From Gibbsiella quercinecans (lineage in GTDB: Bacteria > Pseudomonadota > Gammaproteobacteria > Enterobacterales > Enterobacteriaceae): a stretch of 64,000 nt of DNA. The stretch spans positions 3,472,001 to 3,536,000 of the forward strand of contig NZ_CP014136.1 in the NCBI RefSeq assembly GCF_002291425.1, in the 5' to 3' direction. The notes under the pieces were generated by a model. It was not told where the DNA came from. It ran no database searches and saw nothing but the letters and a program-made list of their open reading frames with translations. Below are positions 49,255 through 57,271 of this stretch, one piece after another. Numbering within the stretch: the stretch's first letter is position 1; every line of letters begins with the position of its first letter. The translations under genes and the position numbers were made by a program.

Positions 49255-50475
49255 TCATTGTTTTGATAAATGTTTGTGTGAGCGACGGGCATTGCCCGTT
49301 TGGGTCAGAATGAATCCCAGCGCCAGCAATGCGGAGAGCGTTAGCGCGATCCCGTGCAGCAACACGTCGGCTGCGTAGCGATCGGCCAAAAACCCCGTCA
49401 GCAGCACCGATACCAGGTAAGCGGCGCCGGTGCCGGTATCTAACAGAGCGATAACCCGGGCGCAGAATTCATCCGGCACCTGTGTATAAATCCGCAGCAG
49501 GCTGAGCGTGATCACCAGCCCTTCCGCCAGGCCGGCGATCGCCACCATCGGCAGCGCCCAGGCCATCGTTTTGGCCTGAGAAAGCGCCCAGATGGAGACG
49601 CACATCAAAACCAGGCTGATCAGCATCCAGCGGTTGTAACGCGGCAGGCTGTTCTTCATTGACGACAGCACCAGCCCGGCCAACATGCCGAAACCATAGC
49701 AACCGAACAGCAGGCTGACGTCTGAAGAGGGGCGGTGGAGGATGCGGGAAACGTAAATCAGCGCGAGGATTTCGAAACTGCCCAGCGCCAGCATGACCAG
49801 CATACTGGCCGCCAACGGCAGTGTCAGGTTGGCGCCGTAACGGGTAATCGTCAGGCGCAGATCGCCCCACAGGCTGCCTTCGTGGGCCTGCGGCGGCTGG
49901 CTACGCAGGCCAGGAATCGCCAAACAGAGCACGCCGGCAATGAGCAATAGCACGGCGATAGCGCTCACCGCCACGGTATGCCCATAGTGGCTGGCGACAA
50001 CGCCGGCGATCAGCGTGCCCGCCGCCATGCCGGCCATGCGCACGCTCATGATCAGGGCATTCGCCGCCGACAACTTCTCGGCAGGCACCAGCCGCGGCAG
50101 CAGCGCGCTGGCCGCCGGCACGAAAAAACGATTGCAGGTTGCGCTGAGCGCCGTCACCACGAACAGCGGAATGAGCTGCTGGCGAAAAAACGGCACCAGC
50201 AACGCCGCAATCACCACCAGGCGCAGCAGGCAGGCCCAGCCGAGCACCCGCCTGAGATTGGCGCGATCCGTCAGCGCGCCGGCCAATGCGCCAAAGAGCA
50301 GCATGGGCACCAGCTCGCAGATGATCAGCAACATCACGTTGAATGCCGAGTGCGTCAGATCGAAGACGATGATTTGCAAGAGTACGATCAGCATCCAGTC
50401 GGCCAGCGAAATGATCAGTTGCAGGGCGGCCAGCCGGGAAAACGCCGGGTTTTGGCAAACAAGATGCGGTTTCAT
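49255..50475 (-). CDS. MFS exporter (EntS-like, MFS_3)
   Basis: A 406-residue major-facilitator protein with about 12 membrane segments. The cytoplasmic loop 2-3 motif is GALAGALTDRANLRRVL, and the overall type is the enterobactin-exporter/macrolide-efflux subgroup. Its start overlaps the stop of the acyltransferase gene (ATGA) and its stop lies beside the channel gene, so the three are translationally coupled. Probable role: inner-membrane export of the product of the two upstream enzymes (inference). Confidence 0.85.
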   Translation of the reverse strand: MKPHLVCQNPAFSRLAALQLIISLADWMLIVLLQIIVFDLTHSAFNVMLLIICELVPMLLFGALAGALTDRANLRRVLGWACLLRLVVIAALLVPFFRQQLIPLFVVTALSATCNRFFVPAASALLPRLVPAEKLSAANALIMSVRMAGMAAGTLIAGVVASHYGHTVAVSAIAVLLLIAGVLCLAIPGLRSQPPQAHEGSLWGDLRLTITRYGANLTLPLAASMLVMLALGSFEILALIYVSRILHRPSSDVSLLFGCYGFGMLAGLVLSSMKNSLPRYNRWMLISLVLMCVSIWALSQAKTMAWALPMVAIAGLAEGLVITLSLLRIYTQVPDEFCARVIALLDTGTGAAYLVSVLLTGFLADRYAADVLLHGIALTLSALLALGFILTQTGNARRSHKHLSKQ

Positions 50476-51608
50476 TGGCAGGCTTCCGGCTCGCTGATTT
50501 TCGGCCGGGTTTCATGGGGCGTAAACTCTTCGTTTTCCAGCACGAATTTGAAAATCAGCGGGCGGAAAAGGAATCCAAGCCAGTTGGGGTTGGCTTTGAA
50601 CCAGGCGTAGCAGGTTTCCAGCCGGCACCCCATATCAACTTTGCTCTGTTCGTTGGAGATGCCGAAGTTGATGCTGCGCAGCCCCTGTTCTAGCGCATAA
50701 CGTACGATCTCATAACCCATAACGCGGTGTACCGAGAGCCGCCCCGTTTGTTCAATATCCACGCCGCAGTAAGTGGATTCCAGCGTATCGCCCAGGGTGA
50801 AACACATATCGAACGCGTCAATGCGGCCATCTTTGCGCAACAGAAGCCATACGGTATGTTCCAGGCTGCTCATTTCAAGGAAAAATTCTTTTGTCACCAT
50901 GATTTGGTCGGGTGACTGGTATTTCTTGTACAACTGCAGCCACAACGCATGCAGGCGCAGCGCTTCTTCTTCCGACAGTCTTTGGCCCTTGCGGATTTCA
51001 AGCTCATAACCCGCTTTTCCCAGGCTGCGGATATCGCGGCGCAGTGATTTACGTTTGGGTTGCCCGGCCAGATAGGTTTCAAAATCGGGCCAGGCCAGAT
51101 CCAAATGAGCGCAGGCATAGAGCCGGTCAAGCCGGGTGGGCCCTAAAAAACGCGGCTCGGGAAAATCCCTGCCGATAAACAGGCGGGTTCCCTGTTTGCC
51201 TGATTGTGCCGCCAGCGCCTGAACCAGCTTTTGCGACACCGCCGCAGGGTCTGCCCAGGGGGCGATCATCAAGGGGAGCCCGGTGTTGACCGGTGTGCCT
51301 AACGTCATAATGCTGAGCGACAGGCGGCAGGGCATGGCGAGCGACCACCGTGTGGCGATGCCGATACCCGCCAGCCCTGCTGGCGTTATTGCCAGTGCGT
51401 ATAGAAAGCGGCAGTCCAGCCCGCTGGCTTCCAGCGCCGCCATATAGTCGTGCCGGCAGAATTGATGCGGCTGACAAAGCCGGTCCCAATCCTGCGCGTC
51501 AATGTCGGCTACCGAATGTCTGAATTCTATACGTAGCGCACCCTCCGTACCCACCGCCTGGTGGTGAACCTGACAAGTGGGGGCCGGTTGGCAATTAACA
51601 CCTTGCAT
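50472..51608 (-). CDS. GNAT/Acetyltransf_6 family N-acyltransferase
   Basis: A 378-residue protein of the BioF2-like/Acetyltransf_6 (FemAB-related GNAT) type: N-terminal half with RHDYMAALEASGLDC, central basic segment QPKRKSLRRDIRSLGKAGYE, and C-terminal VHRVMGYEIVRYALEQGLRS, INFGISNEQSKVDMGCRLE. Members of this family transfer acyl or aminoacyl groups to amines; the bacterial ceramide synthase belongs to it. Directly downstream (15 bases) of the oxoamine-synthase gene and overlapping the MFS gene, so it probably acylates the synthase product. Substrates not known. Confidence 0.75.
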   Translation of the reverse strand: MQGVNCQPAPTCQVHHQAVGTEGALRIEFRHSVADIDAQDWDRLCQPHQFCRHDYMAALEASGLDCRFLYALAITPAGLAGIGIATRWSLAMPCRLSLSIMTLGTPVNTGLPLMIAPWADPAAVSQKLVQALAAQSGKQGTRLFIGRDFPEPRFLGPTRLDRLYACAHLDLAWPDFETYLAGQPKRKSLRRDIRSLGKAGYELEIRKGQRLSEEEALRLHALWLQLYKKYQSPDQIMVTKEFFLEMSSLEHTVWLLLRKDGRIDAFDMCFTLGDTLESTYCGVDIEQTGRLSVHRVMGYEIVRYALEQGLRSINFGISNEQSKVDMGCRLETCYAWFKANPNWLGFLFRPLIFKFVLENEEFTPHETRPKISEPEACQ

Positions 51609-51623
51609 ATCAATATCTCCCTG

Positions 51624-52901
51624 TCAGTTCGCGGTGAGCAGATCGCGCTGCGCCGCCTCTTTTCCCGTACTGTTGTTGAGCGAATTCGTCAGGCAGTGAA
51701 TGAACTGCTCGATTTCGCTATCGGTATGATCTTTATGCAGAATCAGACGTATCAGCGCTTGGTTCAGTTTGACGGCGGGGTAGCGGAAAATCGGCACGCA
51801 ATAACGCTGTTTTTCTAACGTGACGCGCACTTTCTCCGCTTCGCTGTCGGAGCCAAGCAGTACGGAAATGATATAGGACGGCGTTTCGTTCAGCTGCAGC
51901 CCCGCTTCCAGCAGGCGGCGGCGGAAGCGTTCGCTTTTTTGCAGATAGCCGTCCATGATTGCCGGTTCATCATGCAGGCGCTGGATGATCGATGCCGCAA
52001 CGTCCGCCGTCGGTGGTTGGATGGCTGCGGTAAAGATGGAGGTTCCGCTAAGAATTTCAAACGCATCGATATATTCCGCATTCGCACTGATGGCGCCGCC
52101 TTCAAGCCCTACGGCTTTAGACAGTGAAACCATCACGAAATCGGCGCGCGGCACATGGCGGAATTCGTTATAGAACGCACGCTGAGGCTCGCCGTAGACC
52201 ATGAAGCCGTTTGCGTCATCGATGTAGCTCAACGCGCCGTAGCGTTCGCAGAGATCGAGGATGGTGCCGATTGGCGCGATGCTGCCGTCGGAAGAATAGA
52301 TGCTTTCGAACACCACGATGGCTTTGCGATCGCCGACGCGGCGCAGCAGACGTTCCAAATCGTCTGGATCGTTATGTTTGAATGCAAACAGCTGTTCACC
52401 GTATTTCAGGTGTGAGGCGGCTTTCCATAGGCTCCAGTGGCAATCGTGATCGAAAATCAGTACCGCATCACGGTTATCGATACCGCTCTTGGCTGAGAAA
52501 TTGAATTTCGCCGTTATCGCATTGATAAACCCGATATTGGCCAATAGCCCAGAGGCGAAGGTCAGCGTTTTGTCCTTGCCATGAAGTTTACTGAGCAGCG
52601 TTTCCAGCCGGTAATGCGGTTCGCAGATGCCTTGCGTCGCGCGCGAGCCGCCTGTCGATAAGCCATAGCGTTTGACTGAATCGCAGAAGGCATCGAGCAC
52701 TTCGGGATTCTGCTGCCAGCCGAGGTAATTAATGCCGGAAAAATTAACATGCTGTTGACCGTCGCGTATGATTCGCGGCCCTGACATTCCCTGCATGACG
52801 ACCGGCTCGCGTAAGAAGCCTTCCTGTTTTGAATGTTCAACAAAACTTTTGAATCCCCAACGATCTTTGCTGTGAATATTATCCATAATATGTTGCCCCA
52901 T
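51624..52901 (-). CDS. Alpha-oxoamine synthase-family PLP enzyme
   Basis: A 425-residue fold-type I PLP enzyme of the AONS/KBL/SPT/CqsA family, whose members condense an acyl-thioester with an amino acid and release CO2. The N-terminal signature is SGINYLGWQQNPEVLDAF and STGGSRATQGICEPHYRLE. PLP-stacking His155 is in DHDCHWSLWK, PLP-N Asp228 in SYIDDANGF and the Schiff-base Lys262 in VSLSKAVGLEGGA. Where relatives have D-E-A-H this one has D-D-A-N, losing the usual His. ATG 52886 (MDNIHSKDRWGF) is an alternative start. First gene of the operon, divergent from the two-component genes. Confidence 0.85.
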   Translation of the reverse strand: MGQHIMDNIHSKDRWGFKSFVEHSKQEGFLREPVVMQGMSGPRIIRDGQQHVNFSGINYLGWQQNPEVLDAFCDSVKRYGLSTGGSRATQGICEPHYRLETLLSKLHGKDKTLTFASGLLANIGFINAITAKFNFSAKSGIDNRDAVLIFDHDCHWSLWKAASHLKYGEQLFAFKHNDPDDLERLLRRVGDRKAIVVFESIYSSDGSIAPIGTILDLCERYGALSYIDDANGFMVYGEPQRAFYNEFRHVPRADFVMVSLSKAVGLEGGAISANAEYIDAFEILSGTSIFTAAIQPPTADVAASIIQRLHDEPAIMDGYLQKSERFRRRLLEAGLQLNETPSYIISVLLGSDSEAEKVRVTLEKQRYCVPIFRYPAVKLNQALIRLILHKDHTDSEIEQFIHCLTNSLNNSTGKEAAQRDLLTAN

Positions 52902-53130
52902 TGACCCGATACCCGTTCGGGATTTTGCCGTTTCTTTTCACCAAATGGCCCGTAAAAACAATTGAAATTGAAATAACTAGCTGCTTTTTCTATAATTGCC
53001 CGCAGTCGCCGCCGCTTGATGAATACCAGCAGAAAACCGCACGCACAAACGAGAAGCGAGATTGATCTTCGCATTGCAACATCAAGTGATGCTTAATGAA
53101 TTATCAAGGTTTCATGAAGGGATAGAATCT

Positions 53131-53829
53131 ATGAGTCTGCGGAGAGTATTGATCGTCGAAGATGATTTCGACGGTGCCGAGGTGTTGAGTGCTTACCTGA
53201 GCCGGGATGGATTCCAGACTCGTCATGTGGCCGATGGGCGCCAGGCGTTGGAACAACATGCGCAGTGGCGGCCGGATTTGGTTTTACTGGATATCATGCT
53301 GCCAGGGTTGAGCGGCAACGACGTGCTGGCGGCGATCCGCCAGCATGCCTCCACGCCGGTGATTATGGTGACGGCGGTCGGCAGCGAATCCAACCGTATC
53401 AATTCATTGCTGTATGGCGCCGACGATTATGTGGTCAAGCCTTACAACCCCAGCGAAGTGGTTGCCCGCGTTCATGCCGTCTTGCGGCGCTGGGGCAACA
53501 ATGCCCAGGCGCGCACCCGCTGCCTGCGCCACGGTAATTTAATTGTGGATATCGATGCGGTGCAGGTTTCGGTTGAGGCCGACGGCGTTCGGCAGCCGCT
53601 GGAACTGACGCGCACGGAGTTCAACCTGTTGGCCATGTTGATGGCCTGCCCGACCCGAATGTTCTCACGGACGGAACTGCTCGCCGGCTGCCTGCCGGAA
53701 AGCGACGCGCTGGAGCGGGTGGTCGATGCGCACATCTATAATTTGCGCCGTAAACTGGAGCGTGCCGGCATTAGCGATGTGCTGCAGACGGTGCGTGGGC
53801 TGGGCTACCGTTTCTGCAACGTGCTATGA
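53131..53829 (+). CDS. OmpR/PhoB-family response regulator
   Basis: A 232-residue two-component regulator. Receiver domain: acidic pocket VLIVEDDFDGAE, phospho-acceptor Asp54 in LVLLDIMLPGLSG, Lys in YVVKPYNPSEVVAR. C-terminal winged helix: ELTRTEFNLLAMLMACPTRM, VVDAHIYNLRRKLE and TVRGLGYRF. ATG 53131 is chosen because the fold begins there; the frame is open from 53062. The kinase gene overlaps its stop. It is likely to control the divergent biosynthetic operon and the pump genes downstream. Confidence 0.92.
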   Translation: MSLRRVLIVEDDFDGAEVLSAYLSRDGFQTRHVADGRQALEQHAQWRPDLVLLDIMLPGLSGNDVLAAIRQHASTPVIMVTAVGSESNRINSLLYGADDYVVKPYNPSEVVARVHAVLRRWGNNAQARTRCLRHGNLIVDIDAVQVSVEADGVRQPLELTRTEFNLLAMLMACPTRMFSRTELLAGCLPESDALERVVDAHIYNLRRKLERAGISDVLQTVRGLGYRFCNVL

Positions 53830-55016
53830 CGAACAACGACATCAACAAAAGCGAGCGCTGCGCCGCCGAGCCGTTATGGCGCTGGATCAGCCTGCGCATG
53901 ATCGGCCTGGCGATGGTCGCGATTCTGGTGATCGGCGGCGGCATGTGGCTGCGTTTCTCCTGGTGGGAGGCGCATCAGCGCGCGGCGATCCCTGAACCGG
54001 TACGGCAGGAATTGCAGCAGTTGGAGGCTCAGCCGACCGAACATCGGCAGCGCCTACTGCAAATTTACGGTGAATATTTGTATGGCGAATACTTCACCAA
54101 CGAAGCCGTGAATGAAGACATGCTGTTTTTCGGCGCCTTCGTGCTGCTGTCGATCCCGCTGATTGTCGGCGGCGGCGTCTGGGTTTCGCTGCACCTATCG
54201 CGCCAGCTCAGCGCCGTGGCGATCGCCGCGGACCACATAGCCCAAGGGGATTTCACCACGCGAGCTACGCGGGTGGCCCATACGCCGCCGGCGCTGCGTA
54301 GCCTGACGAGTGATTTTAATCGCATGGCCGAACGGCTGGAGCGCCAGGAACGGGAGTTGCAGGCCTCCAGCGCGGCCACCGCTCATGAGCTACGCACGCC
54401 GTTAACGGCGGCCAAGGGCCGTTTGCAAGGGCTGCTGGATGGCGTGTTCGAACCAACGCCGCAAAACTTCCACCTCATTATGTGCCAGTTGGATCAGCTG
54501 AACCGGCTGATCGACGATCTGTATCTGTTGTCTTTGGTTTCCGCCAGGCAACTGTCGCTGTTGCCCTCTGAATTCACGCTGCGTTCTCTGCTGGAAGAGC
54601 GTATCGCCTGGGCTGCGCCGCGTTTGCAGGCTTCGCAGATGCAGGCGAGCCTTGATGTGGCGGAGGATTTACGCGTGCTGGCGGATCGCGGGCGTGTGGG
54701 GCAGGTGATTTCCATCCTGCTCGATAACGCTATCCGCTACGCGGCGTCAGGCGGTTGGGTGGCGCTAAGCGCCCGGCGGCAAGGTGGTGGCGTACGTATC
54801 GAGGTGGAAGATGGCGGCGCCGGTTTCGCGCCGGAGCACCTTGACCGTGTGTGCGATCGTTTCTGGCGCGCAGAAAGCTCGCGTTCACGGCATGCCGGCG
54901 GCAGTGGGCTGGGGTTGGCGGTCGCGGTGGCGATTTGTCAGGCGCACGGGGGGCAGCTTTCCGTGTGCAACCGTGACGGCGGCGGCGCACTGACCCGTAT
55001 CGATCTGCCCGGCTAG
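53826..55016 (+). CDS. Sensor histidine kinase
   Basis: A 396-residue inner-membrane kinase: membrane segments about 27-45 and 101-122, a short periplasmic loop of about 55 residues, HAMP (RQLSAVAIAADHIAQGDF), phospho-acceptor His187 in ATAHELRTPLTAAKG, N box LLDNAIRYAA and G boxes VEDGGAGFAPEHL, GGSGLGLAVAVAICQAHGG. ATGA overlap with the regulator gene. The small sensor loop suggests it senses the membrane or envelope rather than a large ligand (inference). Confidence 0.92.
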   Translation: MTNNDINKSERCAAEPLWRWISLRMIGLAMVAILVIGGGMWLRFSWWEAHQRAAIPEPVRQELQQLEAQPTEHRQRLLQIYGEYLYGEYFTNEAVNEDMLFFGAFVLLSIPLIVGGGVWVSLHLSRQLSAVAIAADHIAQGDFTTRATRVAHTPPALRSLTSDFNRMAERLERQERELQASSAATAHELRTPLTAAKGRLQGLLDGVFEPTPQNFHLIMCQLDQLNRLIDDLYLLSLVSARQLSLLPSEFTLRSLLEERIAWAAPRLQASQMQASLDVAEDLRVLADRGRVGQVISILLDNAIRYAASGGWVALSARRQGGGVRIEVEDGGAGFAPEHLDRVCDRFWRAESSRSRHAGGSGLGLAVAVAICQAHGGQLSVCNRDGGGALTRIDLPG

Positions 55017-55094
55017 GCAGTGTCCCGCCATCGTGCATAACGGGCGTTGAGCGCCACGGCCTATGGCGGGGTAAAACCGCAGGTTTTTCCCCTC

Positions 55095-55112
55095 TCTTCA
55101 TAGAATCTTCAT
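55095..55112 (+). promoter_or_regulatory. Direct repeat upstream of mipA: candidate response-regulator box
   Basis: TCTTCAT at 55095-55101 and again at 55106-55112, exactly 11 bp apart, in the 170-base gap between the kinase and the mipA-like gene. Direct heptamers one helical turn apart are the usual binding form of OmpR/PhoB-type regulators. Confidence 0.4.
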
Positions 55113-55186
55113 CGTTTCTCGGCTGGAACTTGTCCGAACGCTGCTTTACTGCATGCGGTTTCCATTCAGCTTGAGGATGAGTACGG

Positions 55187-56032
55187 ATGAGCGATACACA
55201 CCGTTTCCCGGCGCGGCGCTATACGCCTGCGCTGATCTGTCTGGCTTGCGCCCTGGCGGTATTGCCGCAGGCCAGCCAGGCGCAGCCAATCGATCCCCTG
55301 ACGCCTGCACCGACCAGCCTGTTCGGCGATAAAACCGACGTCAACGTGGGGTTCGGAGCGTCTATCGGCCCGCGTTACATGGGCGCACGCCAGACGCGGG
55401 TGTCGCCAGAACTGGCGTTAAGCGTCTCTCGCGGTATCTTTTTTATCGATACATTGCGCGGCATCGGCGCGGAGTATCTGACTGACAGTGGGTTTTACCT
55501 GAGCGGTGCACTGTCTTACGACCTTGGCCGCAAGGATGAAAACAGCACCTGGCAGCCCGGCTCCAAACGGCTGCGCGGCATGGGCGAAGTTAAAGGCGCC
55601 ACCACGGCCGATTTTCTGATATCCCAACAAATTACCTCCTGGCTGGCGATCAACAGTGAAGCCGAGTTTCGCGTGGCCGGCGCCGACCGTGGGAACCGCT
55701 ACCGGGTGGGGTTGGAAGGCACCGTTTTTCGCGACAGCAGTGATGCGTTCACCCTGGGCGTGAACGTGCATGCGGGCGACAGCCGCTATAACCGCACTTA
55801 CTTCGGCGTGAGCGAAGAACAACACCGCCATTCGCGTTTTTCTCGTTTTGACGCCAAGTCCGGGATTTATGCCTATTCGGCGTCGGCCGACTGGGAACAC
55901 AATTTTGATCAGAACTGGTCGCTGTTTGTCGGGCTGGAAGTGATGACGTTCAGCGATCGGGCGCACCGTAGCCCGGTGGTGGAAGGCAACACCAACGTGA
56001 CGGGCATTGCGATGCTCAATTATACGTTCTGA
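55187..56032 (+). CDS. MipA/OmpV-family outer-membrane protein
   Basis: A 281-residue beta-barrel-type protein with signal peptide (ICLACALAVLPQASQAQP) and the MipA pattern: VNVGFGASIGPRYMGARQTR near the start, repeated amphipathic strands and a terminal aromatic residue (AMLNYTF). MipA proteins were described as scaffolds for murein enzymes; OmpV-like members are porin-like. It starts the mipA-adaptor-RND operon (24-base gap), as is seen for several pump operons under two-component control. Confidence 0.85.
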   Translation: MSDTHRFPARRYTPALICLACALAVLPQASQAQPIDPLTPAPTSLFGDKTDVNVGFGASIGPRYMGARQTRVSPELALSVSRGIFFIDTLRGIGAEYLTDSGFYLSGALSYDLGRKDENSTWQPGSKRLRGMGEVKGATTADFLISQQITSWLAINSEAEFRVAGADRGNRYRVGLEGTVFRDSSDAFTLGVNVHAGDSRYNRTYFGVSEEQHRHSRFSRFDAKSGIYAYSASADWEHNFDQNWSLFVGLEVMTFSDRAHRSPVVEGNTNVTGIAMLNYTF

Positions 56033-56056
56033 GACAGAAGGCGGCAGTAGTACACA

Positions 56057-57271
56057 ATGGATTCCCATAGGAAAGATTTACGGCGTATCAGGCCGGTGGT
56101 TTTCCTGGCGATAGCCGTCTTGGTGTTATTGCTGGGCGGATGGTTGCTGTCTGGCGGCACGGAGAATATTCAGCCGACACCGGTGCAACAGGTGGAAACG
56201 CAGCGCCTGGAACAGCGGTTACTGGTGCGGCAGCTTGATGTGTCGGGCCACTGGGCTGCGCGTGAAGACGTTACGCTGATGGCGCCGGTGGAAGGGTTGC
56301 GCGTCAGTGAGGTACTGGCGGACGTCGGCGAGCGGGTGCGGCAGGGGCAGGTGCTGGCACGCCTGGAGCGCAACATGCTGGACGCGCAGTTGGAACAGAG
56401 CCGCCAGGGCGTGCAGCGCGGCAGCGCCGAACTTTCCCAGGCTCAGTCGCGGCTTAACGAGGCCGCGTCTGCTTACGCCCGTGCGCGCCGTTTACAGCCT
56501 GACGGCGCGATCAGCCGCCAGGAGTTTGAAGCCGCCGCCGCCGCTTATGCCGCAGCGCGAGCGACGCGCGATCAGGCGCAGGCGGCGCTGCGACAGGCTC
56601 GCGCGCAGGTGGAAGAGACGCGTATTCGTTTCGCCCATGCGGAAGTGCGCGCCCCAATGGCCGGTTTGATCGTCAAACGGCAGGTGCAGGCCGGCGCGTT
56701 GGTTAATGCTCAGAGCGCGTTGTTCAGTTTGGTACGCGACGGCGAGCTGGAGTTTGTCGCGCAGATCCCCGCCTCGGCATTGGCGGATCTTCAAGCCGGC
56801 ATGGCTGCGCGGTTGGCGTTGCCGTCACAGGCGTTGGCCGGGCAGATCCGGCTGGTGGGCGCCATGGTAGATCTCGACAGCGGCTATGGCGAAGCGCGCA
56901 TTGCTGTTAACGGCGCCGTGCCGCAGCAATTGCGCGTCGGCGCCGTGGGCGGCGCTCGCATTGAGCTGGGCCAACGCCAGGCGATGGCGCTGGATGCGCG
57001 CGCATTGCGCTATGCCAGTGATGAGCAACCCTATGTGTTTATCGTCGGGCCGGATGGCCGTGTGAAACGTGCGGCGGTGCGGGTTGGCTGGCGTGACGGC
57101 GAGTGGGTGGAAATTCAGCAAGGGTTGTCGCCGCAGGATCGGGTGGTGCTGGCCGGCGCGGCGCTGCTGGCGGAAGGGGAGCCGGTTGAGAGCGTGGCTG
57201 CGGCGGCGCCCGGCAAGGAACTCCGCGTAATGCCGACAGAGCGGTGCACAGCGGAGAACACGCAGCCATGA
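56057..57271 (+). CDS. RND efflux periplasmic adaptor (membrane-fusion protein)
   Basis: A 404-residue HlyD/MexA-type adaptor. One N-terminal membrane anchor (VVFLAIAVLVLLLGGWLLSG) and no lipobox. Barrel-sandwich half-motifs APVEGLRVSEVLADVGERVR and APMAGLIVKRQVQAGALVN flank the alpha-hairpin (QSRQGVQRGSAELSQAQSR). Its stop overlaps the start of the pump gene (ATGA). Confidence 0.92.
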   Translation: MDSHRKDLRRIRPVVFLAIAVLVLLLGGWLLSGGTENIQPTPVQQVETQRLEQRLLVRQLDVSGHWAAREDVTLMAPVEGLRVSEVLADVGERVRQGQVLARLERNMLDAQLEQSRQGVQRGSAELSQAQSRLNEAASAYARARRLQPDGAISRQEFEAAAAAYAAARATRDQAQAALRQARAQVEETRIRFAHAEVRAPMAGLIVKRQVQAGALVNAQSALFSLVRDGELEFVAQIPASALADLQAGMAARLALPSQALAGQIRLVGAMVDLDSGYGEARIAVNGAVPQQLRVGAVGGARIELGQRQAMALDARALRYASDEQPYVFIVGPDGRVKRAAVRVGWRDGEWVEIQQGLSPQDRVVLAGAALLAEGEPVESVAAAAPGKELRVMPTERCTAENTQP

